Part shown: in pieces, positions 37,469 to 41,082 of the stretch
How the letters are laid out: each line of letters starts with the position of its first letter
How positions within the stretch are numbered: position 1 is the stretch's first letter
Origin: Burkholderia dolosa
Lineage (GTDB): Bacteria; Pseudomonadota; Gammaproteobacteria; Burkholderiales; Burkholderiaceae
Assembly: GCF_902499135.1 (NCBI RefSeq)
Contig: NZ_CABVPR010000052.1
Span: 1-41,082 of the forward strand
Length of the DNA: 41,082 nucleotides
Direction: 5' to 3'
Translations under genes and position numbers: made by a program
The notes under the pieces: generated by a model
The model's database searches: none
Told to the model about the DNA's origin: nothing
Seen by the model: only the letters and a program-made list of their open reading frames with translations

Positions 37469-38284
37469 ATGGCCATTACGCTCAAAAACGAACACGATAT
37501 CGCCCAGATGCGCGTCGCCTGCCGTCTCGCGAGCGAAGTGCTCGACTTCATCACGCCGCACGTGGTCGCCGGCGTCACGACCGCCGAACTCGACCGCCTC
37601 TGCCACGAATACATGGTGAAGGTGCAGGGCACGATCCCCGCGCCGCTGAACTATCAGCCGCCCGGCTATCCGCCGTACCCGAAAGCCACCTGCATCTCGG
37701 TCAACGACGTGATCTGCCACGGCATTCCGGGCGAGAAGGTGCTGAAGAACGGCGATGCGCTGAACATCGACATCACCGTGATCAAGAACGGCTATTTCGG
37801 CGACACGAGCCGGATGTTCATCGTCGGCGAGGGGTCGATCCTCGCGAAGCGTCTCGTGCAGACGACCTACGAATGCATGTGGCTCGGCATCGACCAGGTC
37901 CGCCCCGGCGCGCACCTCGGCGACATCGGCCACGCGATCCAGAAGCACGCGGAAGCGCAAGGCTACAGCGTCGTGCGCGAATACTGCGGGCATGGGATCG
38001 GCACGGTGTTCCACGAGGATCCGCAGGTCGTTCACTACGGCCGCCCGGGCACCGGGATCGAGCTCAAGCCGGGCATGATCTTCACGATCGAGCCGATGAT
38101 CAACGCCGGCAAGCGCGACATCCGCACGATGCCCGATCAGTGGACCGTGAAGACGCGCGACCGCAGCCTGTCCGCGCAATGGGAGCACACGGTGCTCGTC
38201 ACCGAAACGGGCTACGAAGTGCTGACCGTCTCGGCCGGCACGCCTGCGCGCCCCGTATTCGCGCAACCGGCCGCCGCGGTCTGA
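37469..38284 (+). CDS. map: Methionine aminopeptidase, type I
   Basis: 271 residues. Removes initiator Met from nascent proteins. Pita-bread fold with the metal ligands in the motifs [17 protein letters not shown] (two Asp), [16 protein letters not shown] (His), FTIEPMIN (Glu) and [17 protein letters not shown] (Glu). No zinc-finger extension. Upstream of glnD by 49 bases and divergent from rpsB, as is common. Confidence 0.97.
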   Translation: MAITLKNEHDIAQMRVACRLASEVLDFITPHVVAGVTTAELDRLCHEYMVKVQGTIPAPLNYQPPGYPPYPKATCISVNDVICHGIPGEKVLKNGDALNIDITVIKNGYFGDTSRMFIVGEGSILAKRLVQTTYECMWLGIDQVRPGAHLGDIGHAIQKHAEAQGYSVVREYCGHGIGTVFHEDPQVVHYGRPGTGIELKPGMIFTIEPMINAGKRDIRTMPDQWTVKTRDRSLSAQWEHTVLVTETGYEVLTVSAGTPARPVFAQPAAAV

Positions 38285-38333
38285 GCGCCGCCGCGCCGTC
38301 CGCCCCGCCTTCCCTGCATCCGACCCGCCGCCC

Positions 38334-40910
38334 ATGAGCGCTCACGCTGCCCCCTCACCCGAAGCGCTGTCGCGGCGCGCCGAATTCAAGGCCGCGAAGG
38401 CCGACCTGCTCGAACGCTTTCGCAGCGCAACCAACGTCGCGTCGCTGATGCACGCGCTGTCGAAGCTCACCGACGACGCGCTGAAGCGCGTGTGGGACGA
38501 CTGCGCGCTGCCGGCGACGCTCGCGCTCGTCGCGGTCGGCGGCTACGGACGCGGCGAGCTCGCCCCTCATTCGGACGTCGACATCCTCGTGCTGCTGCCC
38601 GATGCGCACGATGCGGCACTCGACGCGCGCATCGTGCGCTTCATCGGCATGGCGTGGGATCTGGGCCTCGAGATCGGCAGCAGCGTACGCACGGTCGCGC
38701 AATGCATCGAAGAGGCGTCGCAGGACGTCACCGTGCAGACGTCGCTGCTCGAAGCGCGTCGCATCGTCGGCAGCACCGCGCTGTTCGAGCGCTTCACGGT
38801 TCGCTATCACGAAGCGCTCGACGCACGCGCGTTCTTCACCGCGAAGGTGCTCGAGATGCGGCAGCGCCACGCGAAATTCCAGGACACGCCGTACAGCCTC
38901 GAGCCGAACGTGAAGGAAAGCCCCGGCGGGCTGCGCGACCTGCAGACGATCCTGTGGATCGCGCGCGCGGCCGGCTTCGGCAGCAGCTGGCGCGAACTTG
39001 ACACGCGCGGCCTCATCACCGAGCGCGAAGCGCGCGAGCTGCGCCGCAACGAAGGGTTCCTGAAGACGCTGCGCGCGCGGTTGCACGTGATCGCCGGCCG
39101 CCGCCAGGACATGCTGGTGTTCGACCTGCAGACGCAGGCGGCCCAAAGCTTCGGCTATCAGCCGACGCCGGCCAAGCGCGCGAGCGAACAGCTGATGCGC
39201 CGCTATTACTGGGCTGCGAAGGCCGTCACACAGCTCGCGACGATCCTGATCCAGAACATCGAGGCGCAGCTGTTTCCGGCGACGAGCGGCATCACGCGCG
39301 TGCTGTCGCCCGATCGCTTCGTCGAGAAACAGGGAATGCTCGAAATCGTCGACGACGGCGTGTTCGAGCGTCATCCGGACGCGATCCTCGAGGCGTTTCT
39401 GCTATATGAGACGACTCGCGGCGTGAAGGGCCTGTCCGCGCGCACGCTGCGCGCGCTGTACAACTCGCGCGAGATCATGAACGACGTGTGGCGGCGCGAC
39501 CCGCAGAACCGCCGCACGTTCATGCAGATCCTGCAGCAGCCCGAAGGCATCACGCACGCGTTCCGGCTGATGAACCAGACGAGCGTGCTCGGTCGCTATC
39601 TGCTGAATTTCCGCCGCATCGTCGGCCAGATGCAGCACGACCTGTATCACGTGTACACGGTCGATCAGCACATCCTGATGGTGCTGCGCAACATCCGCCG
39701 CTTCGCGGTGGCCGAGCATGCGCACGAATATCCGTTCTGCAGCCAGCTGATCGGCAACTTCGAGCGGCCGTGGGTGCTGTACGTCGCCGCGCTGTTCCAC
39801 GACATCGCGAAGGGCCGCGGCGGCGATCACTCGACGCTCGGAATGGCCGATGCGCGCCGCTTCTGCCGCGAGCACGGCATCGCGGGCGACGACGCGGCAC
39901 TGATCGTGTGGCTCGTTCAGCATCATCTGACAATGAGCCAGGTCGCGCAGAAGCAGGACACCAGCGATCCGGAAGTCATCAAGCGCTTCGCCGAGCTGGT
40001 CGGCAGCGAGCGTCGGCTGACCGCGCTGTATCTGCTGACCGTCGCCGACATCCGCGGCACGAGCCCGAAAGTATGGAATGCGTGGAAAGGCAAGCTGCTC
40101 GAGGATCTCTATCGCGTCACGCTCGCGGTGCTCGGCGGTGCGAATCCCGACGCGCATTCGGAGCTGAAGTCGCGGCAGGAGGAAGCGCTCGCGCTGCTGC
40201 GGCTCGAGACCGTGCCCGACGACGCGCATCGCGCGCTGTGGGACCAGCTCGACATCGGCTTCTTCCTGCGCCATGACGCGGCCGACATCGCGTGGCAGAC
40301 GCGCGTGCTGTACCGGCACGTGAACGCCGAAACCGCGATCGTCCGCGCGCGGCCGTCGCCGATCGGCGACGCGCTGCAGGTGCTCGTGTACGTGAAGGAC
40401 CGCCCCGACCTGTTCGCGGGCATCTGCGCGTACTTCGACCGCAACGGGCTGTCGGTGCTCGACGCGCGCGTGAGCACGACGAAGCACGGCTATGCGCTCG
40501 ACAACTTCATCGTCACGCAGACCGAGCGCGACGTGCAGTACCGCGACATCGCGAATCTCGTCGAGCAGCAGCTCGCGACGCGTCTGGCCGAAACCGCGCC
40601 GCTGCCGGAGCCGTCCAAGGGCCGCCTGTCGCGGCTGTCGCGGACGTTCCCGATCACGCCGCGCGTCGACCTGCGGGCCGACGAGCGCGGCCAGTACTAC
40701 ATCCTGTCCGTGTCCGCGAACGACCGGCCGGGCCTTCTCTATTCGATCGCGCGCGTGCTGGCCGAGCATCGGGTCGGCGTCCATGCGGCGCGGATCAATA
40801 CGCTCGGCGAACGCGTCGAAGATATCTTCCTGCTCGATGGCGCCGGCCTGTCCGACAACCGTCTGCAGATCCAGCTCGAAACCGAATTGCTGCGCGCGAT
40901 CGCAGTCTGA
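38334..40910 (+). CDS. glnD: [Protein-PII] uridylyltransferase / uridylyl-removing enzyme
   Basis: 858 residues. Senses glutamine and (de)uridylylates PII (GlnB/GlnK), controlling nitrogen assimilation. Nucleotidyltransferase motif [15 protein letters not shown] (69-83), a GlnE-like linker, an HD hydrolase domain with H489-D490 ([15 protein letters not shown]), and two C-terminal ACT domains (about 680-760 and 787-858) that bind glutamine. All expected motifs are intact. No obvious ribosome site precedes the ATG. Confidence 0.98.
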   Translation: MSAHAAPSPEALSRRAEFKAAKADLLERFRSATNVASLMHALSKLTDDALKRVWDDCALPATLALVAVGGYGRGELAPHSDVDILVLLPDAHDAALDARIVRFIGMAWDLGLEIGSSVRTVAQCIEEASQDVTVQTSLLEARRIVGSTALFERFTVRYHEALDARAFFTAKVLEMRQRHAKFQDTPYSLEPNVKESPGGLRDLQTILWIARAAGFGSSWRELDTRGLITEREARELRRNEGFLKTLRARLHVIAGRRQDMLVFDLQTQAAQSFGYQPTPAKRASEQLMRRYYWAAKAVTQLATILIQNIEAQLFPATSGITRVLSPDRFVEKQGMLEIVDDGVFERHPDAILEAFLLYETTRGVKGLSARTLRALYNSREIMNDVWRRDPQNRRTFMQILQQPEGITHAFRLMNQTSVLGRYLLNFRRIVGQMQHDLYHVYTVDQHILMVLRNIRRFAVAEHAHEYPFCSQLIGNFERPWVLYVAALFHDIAKGRGGDHSTLGMADARRFCREHGIAGDDAALIVWLVQHHLTMSQVAQKQDTSDPEVIKRFAELVGSERRLTALYLLTVADIRGTSPKVWNAWKGKLLEDLYRVTLAVLGGANPDAHSELKSRQEEALALLRLETVPDDAHRALWDQLDIGFFLRHDAADIAWQTRVLYRHVNAETAIVRARPSPIGDALQVLVYVKDRPDLFAGICAYFDRNGLSVLDARVSTTKHGYALDNFIVTQTERDVQYRDIANLVEQQLATRLAETAPLPEPSKGRLSRLSRTFPITPRVDLRADERGQYYILSVSANDRPGLLYSIARVLAEHRVGVHAARINTLGERVEDIFLLDGAGLSDNRLQIQLETELLRAIAV

Positions 40911-40926
40911 ACGAACCCCAGCGTTT

Positions 40927-41082
40927 ATGCGCACCAAATTGACCGTCAAGAATCCGCGGCCGGCGTCGCCGACCCGCGCCCCCGTCCGCTCCGGCAGCCT
41001 CGTCGCCCGCAAGGCGGTACGCCCCGCCGCGCCGCCGCCCGCGGCCGCGAAGCCGGCACGCCCGAAAAAGGCGTCCGCGCCG
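40927..41082 (+). CDS. Start of a gene with a basic Ala/Pro-rich N-terminus (partial)
   Basis: Open for 52 codons from an ATG at 40927 to the window edge, 16 bases after the glnD stop. The visible part (MRTKLTVKNPRPASPTRAPV...) is rich in Ala, Pro, Arg and Lys, without a signal peptide or membrane helix. Burkholderia pseudouridine synthases (RsuA/RluB type) often carry such disordered basic extensions and may follow glnD, but no catalytic part is in the window, so that identity is tentative. Confidence 0.4.
   Translation, partial: MRTKLTVKNPRPASPTRAPVRSGSLVARKAVRPAAPPPAAAKPARPKKASAP

Overview
This window comes from the main chromosome of a high-GC betaproteobacterium, almost certainly a Burkholderia of the cepacia-complex type. 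The inference rests on gene order (guaB-guaA, ratA-rnfH facing smpB, ppsA facing ppsR, and rpsB-tsf-pyrH-frr-uppS-cdsA-dxr-rseP-bamA-skp-lpxD-fabZ-lpxA-lpxB-rnhB), the strong G/C third-position bias, and the protein sequences.

Region A (1-5866) is the right end of a genomic island; its left end lies outside the window. It is visibly less GC-rich than the rest, most clearly in the large gene at 136-3375. It carries a P4-type tyrosine integrase (4309-5565), a two-gene module of a HicA-like small protein and an HTH protein (3444-4248), and a 1079-residue protein whose N-terminus looks like a PD-(D/E)XK/Mrr-type nuclease followed by a long helical region. All four genes read leftwards. The island abuts the 3' end of guaA, an established integration hotspot. 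The 300 bases between integrase and guaA are full of ordered short repeats that look like recombinase and accessory-factor sites. This region is the best candidate for a poorly described, probably anti-phage, system.

Region B (5867-9686) is the guanine-nucleotide operon: guaB, a four-helix membrane protein, then guaA. A terminator-like hairpin sits just upstream of guaA, and a consensus -10 box precedes guaB.

Region C (9963-14656) is accessory. A DUF899 thioredoxin-fold gene overlaps a DUF2182 membrane-protein gene. They are divergent from an unusual regulator with two apparent DNA-binding segments, a small beta-propeller protein and an EamA transporter.

Region D (14745-22225) is housekeeping: rnfH-ratA divergent from smpB, an SPFH/NfeD membrane pair, ppsA divergent from its regulator ppsR across a long inverted repeat, and an rRNA/tRNA methyltransferase.

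Region E (21443-37091, minus strand) is the conserved envelope and translation cluster. It runs from rpsB and tsf through pyrH, frr, uppS, cdsA, dxr, rseP, bamA, skp, lpxD, fabZ, lpxA, lpxB and rnhB to the trmH-family gene. It links translation, isoprenoid and phospholipid supply, outer-membrane protein assembly and lipid A synthesis. Region F (37469-41082, plus strand) holds map, glnD and the beginning of a gene with a basic, Ala/Pro-rich N-terminus.

No rRNA, tRNA, CRISPR array or insertion sequence was recognised.
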